A stretch of 64,000 nucleotides of DNA, from contig CACVBU010000293.1 in assembly GCA_902728285.1 (NCBI GenBank), forward strand, positions 23,336-87,335, given 5' to 3'. Under the pieces are notes generated by a model. The model ran no database searches. It was not told where the DNA came from and worked only from the letters and a program-made list of their open reading frames with translations. The stretch is from Clytia hemisphaerica (taxonomy: Eukaryota > Cnidaria > Hydrozoa > Leptothecata > Clytiidae). Position numbers and translations under genes: made by a program. This document shows positions 11,982-23,222 of this stretch, piece after piece. Position 1 is the stretch's first letter. Each line of letters begins with the position of its first letter.

Positions 11982-12005
11982 TAAATAGAGTGGTTTTCAA
12001 CCCTT

Positions 12006-12245
12006 TCAATATCGAGGTGACTTTCGCAATATTATGGTGACTTTTAAAATATTACGGTGACTTTGAAACTTTTAAAATATTAGGGTGACTTTGGGTGACT
12101 TTTGAAATATTAGGGTGACTTTGAGTGACTTTTGAAATATTAGGGTGACTTTGGGTGACTTTTGAAATATTAGGGTGACTTTGGGTGACTTTTGAAATAT
12201 TAGGGTGACTTTGGGTGACTTTTGAAATATTAGGGTGACTCTTTC
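12006..12245 (+). repeat. Tandem ~29-bp minisatellite
   Basis: About seven units of the phrase ttttgaaatattagggtgac with a following tttgggtgac; the central units are nearly identical. A short (TAA)n run follows at about 12,354-12,376. Confidence 0.85.
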
Positions 12246-12875
12246 GAAACTTTAAAAATGAAGCGCTACAATGGTTATAAGAAATTTACATTTCGTATTC
12301 ATTCCGATTCGCAAATCGTTCAAAAGTTTTGCCGCGGAAAAAATCATTTCTGTAATAATAATAATAATAATAATAGTTTGACACAATTTCGATCGCTCAA
12401 CTGTCATCTGGCGTGATGTCCAATTTTGAACTTTATTTGTGTATTCTCTTTATCAACAAAGTTATAAAAATTAACTTTTTCCATTTTTATCGTGTTTGTA
12501 AAGCTGCGGCACTATCGGTTGAATTATGTCAGGCTTTTTATAAAATTTACAGACTTTTTGTTTGATTTGTCGGGATTGTTAGTTCACGATCTCTAGAGAT
12601 TTTAGTCATTCAGCGCTTCTTTTTCCGTCAATAGATTAAACTTAGTTATAAAGTTTCTAATAAAGAAAAGATATATCCCATGTGAGCAAAAGATCTTTTC
12701 AAAAAAGTACTTAGGGAATTAAGAAATTAATGGTGTCGCTAAATAAAGGTTACAATAAAGGTTATTTAATATAAATGAGTCTTGTTCATGACAATATTGC
12801 GATGGTGTTTTTTGTAAGAAAAAAAAAAAGATATACGAATTATTTACAAACATTGAATTCTGGTGTTAAGTGTGT
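12246..12875. other. No gene seen
   Basis: AT-rich sequence downstream of the minisatellite; probably the 3' flank of the minus-strand gene ending at 12,876. Confidence 0.4.
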
Positions 12876-15010
12876 CTATCTAATATTATTGGAAATCACT
12901 GTCAGAAGAAAGGTTTGCTGTTGATCGATATCTAACAGGGCGTCTGATTTTGTATTCCCAGCTGCCTTTGCAGGTCCCTGAATAGAAGTGGAAGCCTCGT
13001 TGATAGCCTTTGATTGTGATCTTTCTTTTTCGTTGAGATTTTTGCTTGTTATTGCTTTAGCTTTCTTGCCTTGGTTTTTAGACGGAACATTCTTTTTTCC
13101 TTGGGTATCATTTTAAATTAAGAGTAAAGTTTTAAAACTTTGATGAAATACAATACATTATTAATTATTATCAAAATCACAGTTTATTATTGAAAACAGA
13201 GCTTTTGAAGTTTTTTAATTGTAACTCATTAAGACTTTTCGGCAATTATATTTTATTAAATTTGCACATAATATATTATCCTGCCACAAAATAGCGCTTT
13301 ACTAGTTGTAGTAATCAGATAAGACGAATATCATACTTACTTTTGCTTTCTTTTCAGTAGTTTCAAGGACTTGTGTCCCAGTCTCCCTTCCCATCCGTGT
13401 AAGGTCAAAGTCAATTGGTTTACATATATGTTTTCTTTTCAATGCCTTGGCCTGTTCAATTTTATGTGTTTTATTCTTTTCCAGACTAGTTTCGATTTCA
13501 CAATCTTCACGAGTTGATTTGCCCTGTAAAATTGATTAAAAAAATAGCACACCTAAGTTTCAATTTCAAACCTTAGCTTTTATTTACAAAGATATCTATC
13601 CCACTAGTTTCAATTTCAAACCTTAGCTTTTATTTACAAAGATATCTATCCCACTAGTTTCAATTTTTTCGCATCTATCTTACCTTTGCCATGGGAGTGG
13701 AGGTTGAACATGGATAAGCAATAATTTTCTCCAGAGAAGGAGTGGCTTCTTGATCTGTACATTCGTTGCCCTGTTAAAAATGAGTATAGCTCTTTTGAAT
13801 TAAATGTTAATGATAATTGATTTTTCATTAACTTTAAGAAGTTGAGATTTTCCAACTAGGTGCAAAAATTGTAACTTTATGTAACCTTCCCACTGGAAGC
13901 GAATTACCAAATTCATTTTACCTTCGTCACCTGATCAACTTTTTCGGGGAGGAGTGTCCAAAGTCAGACATTCAGGAGCAATATTGTCTTCCACAAGGCT
14001 AGTTACGTCCATTTGCTATAAAAATTAGCAGATTTTACACAACACAAATTTTTCCCACCGGGGTAACAACCATGCGTCCATCCCCTTCTCACAGACCCAC
14101 TAGAACTCCTTCCCACTGAAAAAAATTGGCCAAAATATTTTCCCCAGTGAAAGATTAGTTTGTGCTTAAGAAATATGTATCAATCGTTATGTCTAATTTA
14201 TTTTCATTTCAGATTTAAAATACTAACAAAGTGTTTATTTATACCTGAAAGTATTCATCATCACAATCTTGAAATATTGTATCGCCTTCGTCCATATTCA
14301 TTGTCCCGAAGACGTCAAGTTCGTTATACGTAAACATTTTGATTTGGTCCTCTACATTGTAAATTTCAATTAATTGTTTGAAAAAAGGGGAGAGGATGGT
14401 GGCTGAGTTCTTGAAATGGTTACGCCAGATTATCTCACGTAGATGTGATCTGAAAGGTAAAAATTATTTAAATTTAATGGAAAAGTAATTATTTTTTAAC
14501 ACAAATAATCAAAATGCGTAAGATTACAAGCTGTGACGACTTTCGATGTTATGTTTTAAGTTTAAAGAATCAAAATGTTTCAAATGTTCAACTAAAAATT
14601 TTCATCAAGGAAGGTTTATGCTTTTGTGTTTCGATCTCACATTAACGGTTTTGAATTTAAAGTTACACAAAATTTGAAGGTCGTGTACCATACATTTTGC
14701 GAAAGTATAGTTTTGCATGTGCCCAGGCACCTTCGATTCGGTTTGTATTGACTTCGACTTTTTCATTTGTTTCAGGGTTGGTGTACTTTGCGGAAAATGC
14801 TTTTTTGTGACATACAGAAAAGTGACGATAACCCAGGTCATTAAGATTTTGGTAGGAGGACCAACCGTCGGATAGGATTGTACTTCCTGGTTCGACATAT
14901 TTGCGAATGATGGACACGAGAGTATCTGGTCACGATTAACGACATGAAACAACAATAAACGATTTGTGGAACACTTGACAAGACCTTTAAGAATGAAGAG
15001 ACTGAGTCAT
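12876..15010 (-). pseudogene. ISXO2/Merlin-type transposase domain in a six-exon gene with basic tail; frameshifted
   Basis: Exons inferred on the minus strand: about 15,010-14,667; 14,449-14,245; 14,015-13,922; 13,770-13,684; 13,523-13,341; about 13,099-12,876. The first two give the C-terminal half of an ISXO2-like (IS1595/Merlin) DDE domain: RLLLFHVVNRD, then PGSTILSDGWSSYQNL, a NRIEGAWAHAKLYFRKMYGT segment, and across the intron SNFV/SHLREIIWRNHFK. The N-terminal zinc-ribbon and first acidic residue are absent. Later exons encode an acidic, then lysine-rich tail ending VISNNIR, not part of known Merlin proteins. Breaks: a missing base between NRD and DTLV (near 14,924), one extra base in exon 3 (94 nt; frame then leads to PRKS-stop), and a phase mismatch into the last exon. 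All lie by short homopolymers. It may be a decaying transposon or a domesticated gene with assembly errors. Confidence 0.65.
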
Positions 15011-15150
15011 TGACATTAGACTGAGTTATGCTATTAGTTACACGGTCTTCTTTACACGGGATTGAACCTTTAAGGTGGCATAGCTTATGTTTTTTTAACA
15101 ATGGAATCTCAAAGTTCTTTTTTATACGAGCGAGTTCTCAGTTTATTTAC

Positions 15151-18100
15151 CTGAAAACGAAGCATCGATCGCATCTTCCAACTCTTGCTTTTCTTTTTTC
15201 GACAGGTTGCAAGGCATGCCTGGTAGATGTTTTTTATGTGACCCGCTATCGTGTGAAGTGGCTCTACTGGCAAAATTTCGTAGTCTTCAAGACCAACATC
15301 TTTCAACTCTGTCTTCCGGGATTCGTACAAAAATGCAGGCAGATGGTGTATTCCAGTCATTTCGTTGTCGTATTTTCCTTTCAACACGTCTTTATTTTCG
15401 CCCTTTGTGAATTTAACCTCGCGTTGGTGGAGCTCACCGATGATATCCGGCTTGGTGATTCTTTCGGCAGGATTTACGATGCCGTTTACGATCGATTGTC
15501 TTCCGTAGCTAAAAGAAAGATAATGCTATGGGAGTTGTTTGTGATTCAATCATGAACACCGGGAACACGGGAGAAAACAATTTGATGAAATATTTGCAAT
15601 AAATAATATTTTTTGATCGAAATAAAAATTATCTTACTGTGTCATTGTTAGCTTGTCTATCCTCTCTTGCACTGTCTGCCGCTCGCAATTCAACAAATGG
15701 GCCAAGTCTTTCCCTCTTGATGCTTTCATAGGACAATGCCAACAAAAATGATTACCCCCATTTTGCTGTCCTGCCTCAAGTTGACAGGCAGGGGCATCTC
15801 CTATAATATGAAAAAATCTAATGAACAATGTTATACTTTAATGAGATAAACTTTCGCGGCTGGTACTATTGGGTGTCAATATTTTAACGGTTTTGTGACT
15901 TTCACTGTCAAATCATACATGTTGGTTGTTAAAACACATTATTTGCGCCTCTTTGATGCAAGTAACCATTCAAAAAGTATTTATTTGACATATTTTGAGT
16001 TTTGTTTAGATATATTTCGCGGATTTTTCCAAATTTCCACTGGGTCTTAATTTCACCGATTCTCGAGGATGACACCCAAATCCGCGAAATTTAATCAACG
16101 TGAAAGTTTATCCCATTAAACACCTCAAAGCAACTCGGGTAATAAGTTAAGCAGATACTCAATATGTGAAAAAATTGGTTTCTAAATTTTTTACTAGTCC
16201 GAGATGATGTAAAATGCCTTTAATTATGAGTAACTTGTGGAAACTCCCACAGATCTGTAAAGCCCGAAGGGCTAGATTTGCGGCTTTTATCGAAAAGTGA
16301 AGCTTAGGTTTGGAAGGATTTCCTACCAAAGTCACGTGACTAAAATATGCAATTTCACCGGTTTGAGAGATGTGAAATAGCGTTTGCCGCCTACTTTGTT
16401 TGATCTCGCACTGCGAAAATTAAAATTCTAGATCCTATCCATCGGCACGAAATTTAAAAAGTCAAATTTTTGCTTCACTTTTTTTTGCTGGAGAAAGCTT
16501 AAAGTTGCGGTTTGTGTAATTTACGATGCGCGATCCAACGATTCACGATGCACGATGCACGATCTATGCATGATTTATGTTAATTATTCTAATTATGCAC
16601 GAATAAGTTTTCATAATTTAAAATTATATCTTCTGTGTAGGAAAAACAAAAATTGATAGCAAGAGAAAGAAAATGTTCGCCGCATGCCTCACTCGTTTTT
16701 AAAATGAAAGAAAAAGCCTAGACGTCATAGAAAAGTTTTGGCGCGAAAAATTTATCAAAACACAAACTCATTTTTGTACGTTTATTATTTTTTTAAGAAC
16801 AGTGAATAAGGTAAAAAAGGAATTACTGGCTACACTACTTTCGGCATGTTCTTATAAAAGCCTTTCACCAACTCAATGGCAACTGGTGCTTTTATTTATT
16901 TGATCTTTTTCTTTGTTTGATGATCAAGTTAATTCATTTGATCTTTCTCAAAAAAGGTGAGTTTATACACGCGCTCTTCATTAAAAAACGTCTTCCCTAC
17001 TTTACCACAACATTGTAAATTTTTATTTATAACCCTGTCTCAATGCAATGCATTTGGTTGGTTTAATCGGAGAAACGTTTTTTTTTAAGAAAGAAAAAAA
17101 GTTTATGTTTTGATGTGATTTGATTGTTGAGGTTAAATTATATACGCGCATACTTTACACTTATTTTCCAGGAATACAAAAGAAGGAATTAAAATATGTG
17201 ATTACTAAAACCTGTAAATGCATAACTAGAATAATTAACATAATATATGCATGGATCGTGCATCGCGCATCGTGAATCGTTGGATCGTGCATCGTAAATT
17301 ACACAAACCGTTAAAGTTGCCTATCTAGCCCTTCGGGCTTTACAGATATCTGTGTAAATTCCTCGTTTTTCAGACTGACCTTTGAAAAATCTCATTTTGT
17401 CCTTAAACGAGATTCCATTACTAAATATGTAAGGCTGATTGTTGATTCTAATGTAATCTTCCAATCGTTCATTGCCATAACAAAGTTGCAACGCAGATGC
17501 GGGACATCTCGCCAAAATATAAGTAACAGGTTTCTCCACCATTGCCTTCACCGAAACTCTATATTCTAAAATACACAGGAAGAAACATTAAGCTCCGCTT
17601 AATCTTACTTCACCTTCAAAAGCCCCGAAATCTTGCGACAAAAACCCCGTTTGCAGGAACGGATTTGGTCGTCAAGGGAGACTTAATTGAGATTAAAGCC
17701 CCTAGATGAATCTTCAACCTTTCTCAAGCAAGAAATAGTGAAAGAATTGCGCCTCGTTTAGAATGACTGATCAATTCTAACTATAACACCTTCTTTTTTT
17801 TTCACGAGGGCATATTTTCGAAATCTGGCAATATGTTTCACTTTCAATCTATATAGCGTTTGTTTTTAAAAACTACGCGGGTCATGCTTTTAGGGTGAGA
17901 AATAAGTGCGGCTTCATTTACCATCCAGTAGTTTAGAGTCTAGCTCTTCGGGCTTGGTAGTCTGATATAATTATCAGTGCTCTTATTTTTGTTGGCTACG
18001 AAATCTGGAAAAGGCAATTTAATTTACGCGTAATGACTTTAACTAGGGTATTCAATGTCACGTCAAAAGACAGAATTTTTTTGCTAGTGAATGCGAGGTG

Positions 18101-19893
18101 ATGGGTTTGTCCGACTCGTTTGGATCAAATGGGAGTAAACATAAACTTAAAGCGTAAACAGGTAAAAGGACAATTTTCTGGATGTTAAATGAAGCTTTTT
18201 GTTTTAAAAAATGTGCAGCGACAAGACAAAGAGAATACAAAAACAAACTATCACGCAAGGTTCAATCTAAAATGAGAGAAAGTGGCGTGCTTCACAATTG
18301 GTCCACCGATGCTACTTTAGATAACGAAGGAACGGGCAGAGTCGTGAAACTTCTGCATTTCGCTAGAACTAACTTTCACGAATTTAGTTTTTTCAAGATA
18401 CTTTGCGATAAATTTTTTTGTGATTCATTAAATTTTCTTTGTTTTTATCCAAGAATTTCATTTAGTTTTTGTGAAACGGAGGGCCAAAAACCTGAATTTC
18501 TTTGCTTCCATAAATCTAAAAGGTGTGTCAAAATTACGATTTTTCTCTCGGATATTTTTTTTACATTCACTTTTGGACAGGACAAAGAAGTCGGCAGAAG
18601 CGACAAAATCACGTTTTCATCTTGGGAAAGGTCGAAAATTCCTCTTTAGCCTATTTACGGGTTCAACAAAGCAGGCGCTAGAGTTAATTTTTTACTTTAA
18701 TTTATGTAATAATTAAGCTTCTGATACATACTAGCTTTTAAAACAGGGATGTTATAAAAAGGCCGGAATTTTTAAGAAAAGATGGATAAAGCGAATAAAA
18801 GAGAAATATTCTTATATTTTTACTCATATATTTAAGTGATGCAGATCAAATAAGCACCAACTCTTAATTAATGGTTACCCTAAACATTTATATTACCTGC
18901 AATTTCAAAGAATTCGTCGTCTGTAAGGAAAAGGGCCGCATCATAAACGGTCGAAAACATGACCAAAAAGTGCGACGAATTGATGATACCAGACGTGTCG
19001 TGCCAGCACATAATTGTCCGATGACGGTGAAAACGTTTTAAATCATCCGCGTTACCAGTTTCGCCAATACGAGCCAATTCCTTCTTTAATGTTTCGTCAT
19101 CGAGATCTTCATAAAATTTGTTTGGTTTGACACGGTAATACGGTCTCTGAAGCTTCATCATTGTGTCTTTCACGTGTTGTATCGAAAATTTGCGACCTTG
19201 AATTAAAAACAACCAGACATTTTGGTACTCTCTACTTTAAGCTTTATAATGGTGATTTCATCATTTTATTTCAAACAGCATGTTTTAAAAATGAGTGCCG
19301 ACAAATCTGCTCATCAAAATCGAAAAATTATATAGGAAGGCTAACCAAATGAAAATGAGAAGCATTGAAAATATTTCAACAAACGCTTGAATGCACGTGC
19401 AAGGGGTCGTCCTTAAAATTATTAAAAAGGGTATACGAGACCACTTTCCAATACAGATCTTAAAAAGAGAAAGCACTATCTTATTAAAAATAAAACTTCT
19501 CAAAATAAAAGTCAAACATTATAAATAAAAACTTATTTTTAAGGGATTCAAATATTTGCCCTACCTGCCACCCTGTATGTTTTCTTTCTCATCTTGGTCC
19601 CATTAAGCTCCAAACATGTGAACGTCTGTGGGACGATCGACTCACCAATAGAATACGTACCCTAAAAATGAGTTCGCTAATTTAGAAAAAAAAATCCTCC
19701 TCACATTCTGTCGAATTATCGTCCACCGTCTAACTAAGTAAAATTTACTTGAAACAAATAAAATACAAATTACATAATAGAGGAGCGTAGTACAAATTAA
19801 TTTGTACTTACAGCTATAACTTCGGATCTAAGATGCTTCTTTAGTTCCATTGTCGATTCTTTAACAGGAATGGGAACATCTGATTTCGTCATC
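15151..19893 (-). CDS. Six-exon uncharacterised TE-like gene, 3' end not found
   Basis: Exons on the minus strand: 19,893-19,812; 19,661-19,565; 19,196-18,897; 17,565-17,380; 15,800-15,638; 15,508-15,151. All junctions are AG/GT and every phase agrees (0,1,1,1,2,0), giving 395 codons from an ATG at 19,892 without a stop. Landmarks: IGESIVPQTFTCLELNGTK in exons 1-2; a CWHDTSGIINSSHFLVMF stretch in exon 3; FKGDAPACQLEAGQQNGG split by an intron and followed by the metal-site-like pair HFCWHCPM; and ILPVEPLHTIAGHIKNIY in exon 6. I recognise this order from uncharacterised predicted proteins common in cnidarians and other marine animals, probably transposon-related, but cannot name a function. After the last donor no continuing exon is visible; the ISXO2 gene starts about 140 bases downstream. 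Introns contain several MITEs. The first exon acceptor implies upstream exons or a spliced 5' UTR. Confidence 0.7.
15836..16121. repeat. MITE with GATAAACTTTCGCGG ends
   Basis: The left end TTTAATGAGATAAACTTTCG is mirrored by cgTGAAAGTTTATCCCATTAAA on the right, next to TA/CA. It lies in an intron of the six-exon minus-strand gene and belongs with the ACTTTCGCGG group of short elements. Confidence 0.6.
16249..17354. repeat. Inverted-repeat element with AAGCCCGAAGGGCTAG ends, hosting a nested element
   Basis: The left end CACAGATCTGTAAAGCCCGA continues with AGGGCTAGAT. It is matched on the right by ATCTAGCCCTTCGGGCTTTA followed by cagatatctgtg. Most of the interior is the nested element at 16,508-17,310. 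A further related end (tctagctcttcgggctt) is at about 17,940. The block sits in an intron, only 26 bases from an exon end at 17,380. Confidence 0.65.
16508..17310. mobile_element. Non-autonomous Mutator-like element, 9-bp target duplication
   Basis: Long terminal inverted repeats of about 65 bases begin CGGTTTGTGTAATTTACGAT at both ends and contain tandem cacgatg words. The identical 9-mer TTAAAGTTG flanks the element (16,499-16,507 and 17,311-17,319). A 9-bp duplication with long TIRs is characteristic of Mutator-like elements. There is no transposase inside. The termini differ by only a few bases, suggesting a fairly recent insertion. Confidence 0.75.
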
Positions 19894-20161
19894 CTAAAAC
19901 AACAACACGATAACAGTAAGTATACCGTCTTGACTGGGAAAGAGTTAGGAGTTAGGCTTTTGTACAATATAAGTAGGAAATATATACTGCAAGAAAATTA
20001 TAAAATGAAGTAAATTTAGATTAACAACAGAAACTCAGAGAAAATTAGTAAGACATATTAAAAACAAAAGCCCACGTTAGACCAATTAAAAATGAAGTAA
20101 AATGTTAGTTTTAAAACCTCTTTTTTGCTTTACGAACGCGTATTTCGCTATGGACGAGTTT

Positions 20162-21079
20162 CTATTGTCCTAAATCAATGTCGTGTACTTCCTCTAAGAA
20201 TTTTCGAACGACTTGTCCCCCATTACCCGGATATTCGCCTACATAAATGAGAATTATAAATTTAATGTGAGCATTAAGATTCCATACAGAGATTTAAAAA
20301 AGAATTATGAGATCAAAGGCTTGCCCTAGCCTACTGCAAAAATGGTCATTGGCTACCCTAGTAACCAAATTAATAAATTTGTACCAGTCGAACGAGCATC
20401 AAAACTGAAATAAAAAAGGTCAAACTTATGATTATAACCAATCAAAATCTCTACCTGACCAGTTCTTGAGATTGAAGTCTCTTGCCAGTTGCGTCAAGTT
20501 TAAAATCGACCCAAAAAGAAACGAGGAAAACTAAAAAACAAAACAAAAAGAGAACAATTAAAATCACGTGTCCAAAACAAACTTGTAAAACAAGTGAATG
20601 AGCCCATGGTGTATTGGTAGGTTCTTGAAAATTGAAAAAAAAATTTACCACATATTTTTGAGCTTGAACAGTCTTTAAAAAACTGTTGAGTACTCTAAAA
20701 ACTTAAAACCAGAGGAGAGAAATCAAGGGACCCTTCTTTTGACAGATCAAAATTATTTTCAAAAATTAATGAACATAGGAGTCCTAATAAGGTATGGGGA
20801 ATGGTAAAAACTTGAAAATTAACAAAGGGTTGGGGTCGGGGGTCATTATGGACCTTCGAGTAACATCTTATCATATCATATCATATAAGTAATACCTTAT
20901 CGTATAAGTTATCCCAATCACATGTATAATTCTCCAAATGCCCCACATGATCACGCTTTCTCTTCAATCCTCTTGCTATCTTTTCATTATCTTTGGCCGT
21001 TCTAGCAACCGCATCATCAAAACTTTCAAAACCATCAGTAGATCTATTTTTCTCTCGCGTTTTAATTGATGTTGTTCCA
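20162..21079 (-). CDS. Candidate spliced gene piece, unknown protein
   Basis: Three exon candidates on the minus strand: 21,079-20,896 (acceptor tgctttcag, donor AAG/GTATTA) reads GTTSIKTREKNRSTDGFES and later DNEKIARGLKRKRD; 20,530-20,455 reads LARDFNLKNWSG; 20,238-20,162 continues in phase as EYPGNGGQVVRKFLEEVHDI and stops at TAG. The last junction is convincing because the split glycine codon restores one smooth frame. The link from the first exon is not: a small exon near 20,660-20,690 would be needed and its phase does not fit. It may be the 5' part of the six-exon gene just downstream, interrupted by a stop, or a separate gene. Confidence 0.4.
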
Positions 21080-21611
21080 CTGAAAGCACTAAATGAGAGC
21101 ATGAAATAAAGTTAACTTCAAAGTTATTTTGGTTATGAACTAATCTTTGATCAATGGTTTCTGGTGCAAAAGAACATATCTGATTTAATGTTTCAATGTT
21201 AACTGAGTTAATTGTTAATGTTTTAAAATACCTATAATCTAATTCGTGTTAATCTAGACAAACATGTAAAAAATTGTGCATAGTACAGAGAGATCATATA
21301 TAAATATAAACCAACAAGACAGAGCTGGAATCTTAAGTTAATTTCAAGCTACGAGTTGACAAGAACAAGTGGATCTAAGACTGTACTGTTGTTTATTGGC
21401 TCTTGCCAGGAAGTCAAATCTCAGGGTACTAAATGATAGCCAGAGTAGATAACTTTCTTCAACAAAAAAGGTACTCACCTAATTCTTTTGGCTTTCTAGT
21501 TAAGTTAACCCACCCTATCAAAAAGATTTAATTAAGATGTTACCACCCAATAAGTAAATTTACTTACTTACAGTCACTTTAATTATTTGCAAATATGAAC
21601 CATCCCACAAG

Positions 21612-22328
21612 CTATGCTTTAATACCCTGGTTGTTGACCCCCTGCTCTGGCTTGTAAAGGTATATACCACTGCTTCCAAACCTCAAGATAGATGTCTCCT
21701 TCCATTGAACTTCTATATCTTTCTTTGTCTCCCTTTGAATCTTTCTCTTGACCTTTCTTTTTGATATTCCATCTAAACCAACCGCCTCCTTGAAGCTACA
21801 AACATAGTCCTGTCTGAATTCCTTGTCTAACTCCTTGACCTTCTCATTTGCTGCTTCTATTGCTTCTTCTTTACTAAGCTTAGTCAAACCTGCAGCCTCA
21901 GCCCTTTTGAGATATGCTGTGTTTTTCTCATTTATCGGGAAAAGCTTCAATAAACTACCGTTCTTTGATACACACTCGCCACATTCAAACAAATTATGCT
22001 TTCCTTTATCTCTTACAACATTCCACCTCTGACCTCCAAAACCTTCACTCAATTTCACTTTATCTTCTGACTTACTCTTGCCAAAATTCTGAAGAAGCTT
22101 TTTCACCTTTACAACATTTCGTCGATACCAATCATATGTTATTTTGTCAAAACCTTCACAGACGTTAAACATACGACAATACTCTTCAAAACCTGCTTTC
22201 AGAGTCCTGCTGTTTCTCATTACTCTTGATCCAGGAGCGTAATCAACAAACTTTACACCTAGCTGGTACATGGCAATCTTTGCATACCCACAGCATAATG
22301 AGTCTAGAATTGCGGTCATCTCCAGTCG
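21612..22328 (-). CDS. Terminal exon, 238 aa, unknown cysteine-containing basic protein
   Basis: The frame opens after a strong polypyrimidine tract and AG (22,329-22,330) and runs 238 codons to a stop. It begins RLEMTAILDSLCCGYAKIAM. Later features: a CxxC pair in LFECGECVSK near residue 125, an acidic/basic helical region (KLSKEEAIEAANEKVKELDK), and a very basic stretch SKRKVKRKIQRETKK near 200. The length of open frame and its amino-acid mix argue for real coding sequence. No domain was recognised. Upstream exons were not found among the repeats at 22.4-29 kb. It ends before the exon candidates at 21.1 kb, so it is not continuous with them. Confidence 0.55.
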   Translation of the reverse strand, partial: RLEMTAILDSLCCGYAKIAMYQLGVKFVDYAPGSRVMRNSRTLKAGFEEYCRMFNVCEGFDKITYDWYRRNVVKVKKLLQNFGKSKSEDKVKLSEGFGGQRWNVVRDKGKHNLFECGECVSKNGSLLKLFPINEKNTAYLKRAEAAGLTKLSKEEAIEAANEKVKELDKEFRQDYVCSFKEAVGLDGISKRKVKRKIQRETKKDIEVQWKETSILRFGSSGIYLYKPEQGVNNQGIKA

Positions 22329-22379
22329 CTAAAAAAAAAATAAGTATGTATAATAAATGCCAAGACAAATTTTTTTCTA

Positions 22380-22520
22380 CCTTAAAGGCAGAAATTTTGG
22401 CGGGAATATAATTTGGCGTTTGCTGGAAAATTTATCCCTAAAATGGTGTAAAAAAAAACAAAAAATGCAAAGACATCTTAAAATAGAAGTTTCTTTCCGC
22501 CAAAATTTCTTCCTTTAAGG
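22380..22520. repeat. 141-bp TA-flanked MITE
   Basis: CCTTAAAGGCAGAAATTTTG at the left and CAAAATTTCTTCCTTTAAGG at the right are inverted copies, with TA at 22,378-22,379 and 22,521-22,522. The ends resemble those at 60,792-60,997. Confidence 0.75.
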
Positions 22521-22676
22521 TAATATTCTAGGGAAACACCTTCAGAAAAATATAGGTCAGTTCGTTAAATAAAAATAAATCTCTTCAAATAGGGTCCGAA
22601 GGTCAAAATCTTAAATATTTAATTTGTAATGTTTTAAAGCAGTACCGTCAACTGCTCTAACTTGGGACGTTTTTTC

Positions 22677-22837
22677 AAAGAGGATGATGTCCTGTTGAAT
22701 AATTATGTAGTGCAGCCATAAAAACAATGATAGAGCCATGCATAATTACTGTATCATGCATATTGTAATATATGTATGGTTTTATAATTGTTTTTCTCCT
22801 GGACTACATAATTATTCAATAGGGTGGCCTCTTTGAA
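22677..22837. repeat. Foldback element
   Basis: The left arm caaagaggatgatgtcctg then ttgaataattatgtag is mirrored by ctacataattattcaata then gggtggcctctttg. The loop is short and AT-rich. Confidence 0.65.
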
Positions 22838-22845
22838 AAAAGGTC

Positions 22846-23222
22846 TATGTCTAGCCATAAAGATGAGCATGGAACCACTTCGTGAAAAAGAAAAGCCTCA
22901 AAAATAAGTACATGAAGTTAGCCACCGAAGAGACCAACTAGTTCTAGCCATCGAGATGACCGTGAACCACTTCGTGAAAAAGAAAAGCCTAAAAAAAATA
23001 AGTACGTAAAGTTAGCCACCGTAAAGACCAACTAGTTCTAGCCATCGAGATGACCATGAACCACTACGTGAAAAAGAAAAGCCTCAAAAATAAGTACGTA
23101 AAGTTAGCCACCGAAGAGACCAACTAGTTATAGCCATCGAGATGACCGTGAACCACTACGTGAAAAAGAAAAGCTTAAAAAATTAAGTACGTAAAGTTAG
23201 CCACCGAAGAGACCAACTAGAA
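22846..23222 (+). repeat. Tandem array (~92-bp unit), left block
   Basis: Four units share catcgagatgaccgtgaacc, gtgaaaaagaaaagcct, and agttagccaccgaagagacc ending in caactagtt. The same unit reappears at 27,962-28,255. Confidence 0.85.

Noticed and set aside
12876-15010. Bacterial insertion sequence or contamination
   Set aside because: The ISXO2-like domain is interrupted by introns with eukaryotic splice sites, so it is a resident animal Merlin-type sequence.
15028-15555. 175-codon plus-strand open frame
   Set aside because: Lies antisense to exons of the minus-strand gene whose phases are consistent; it is a shadow.
18182-18649. 155-codon plus-strand open frame
   Set aside because: Overlaps MITE-like tttcacgaattt sequence and lies in an intron; no motif.
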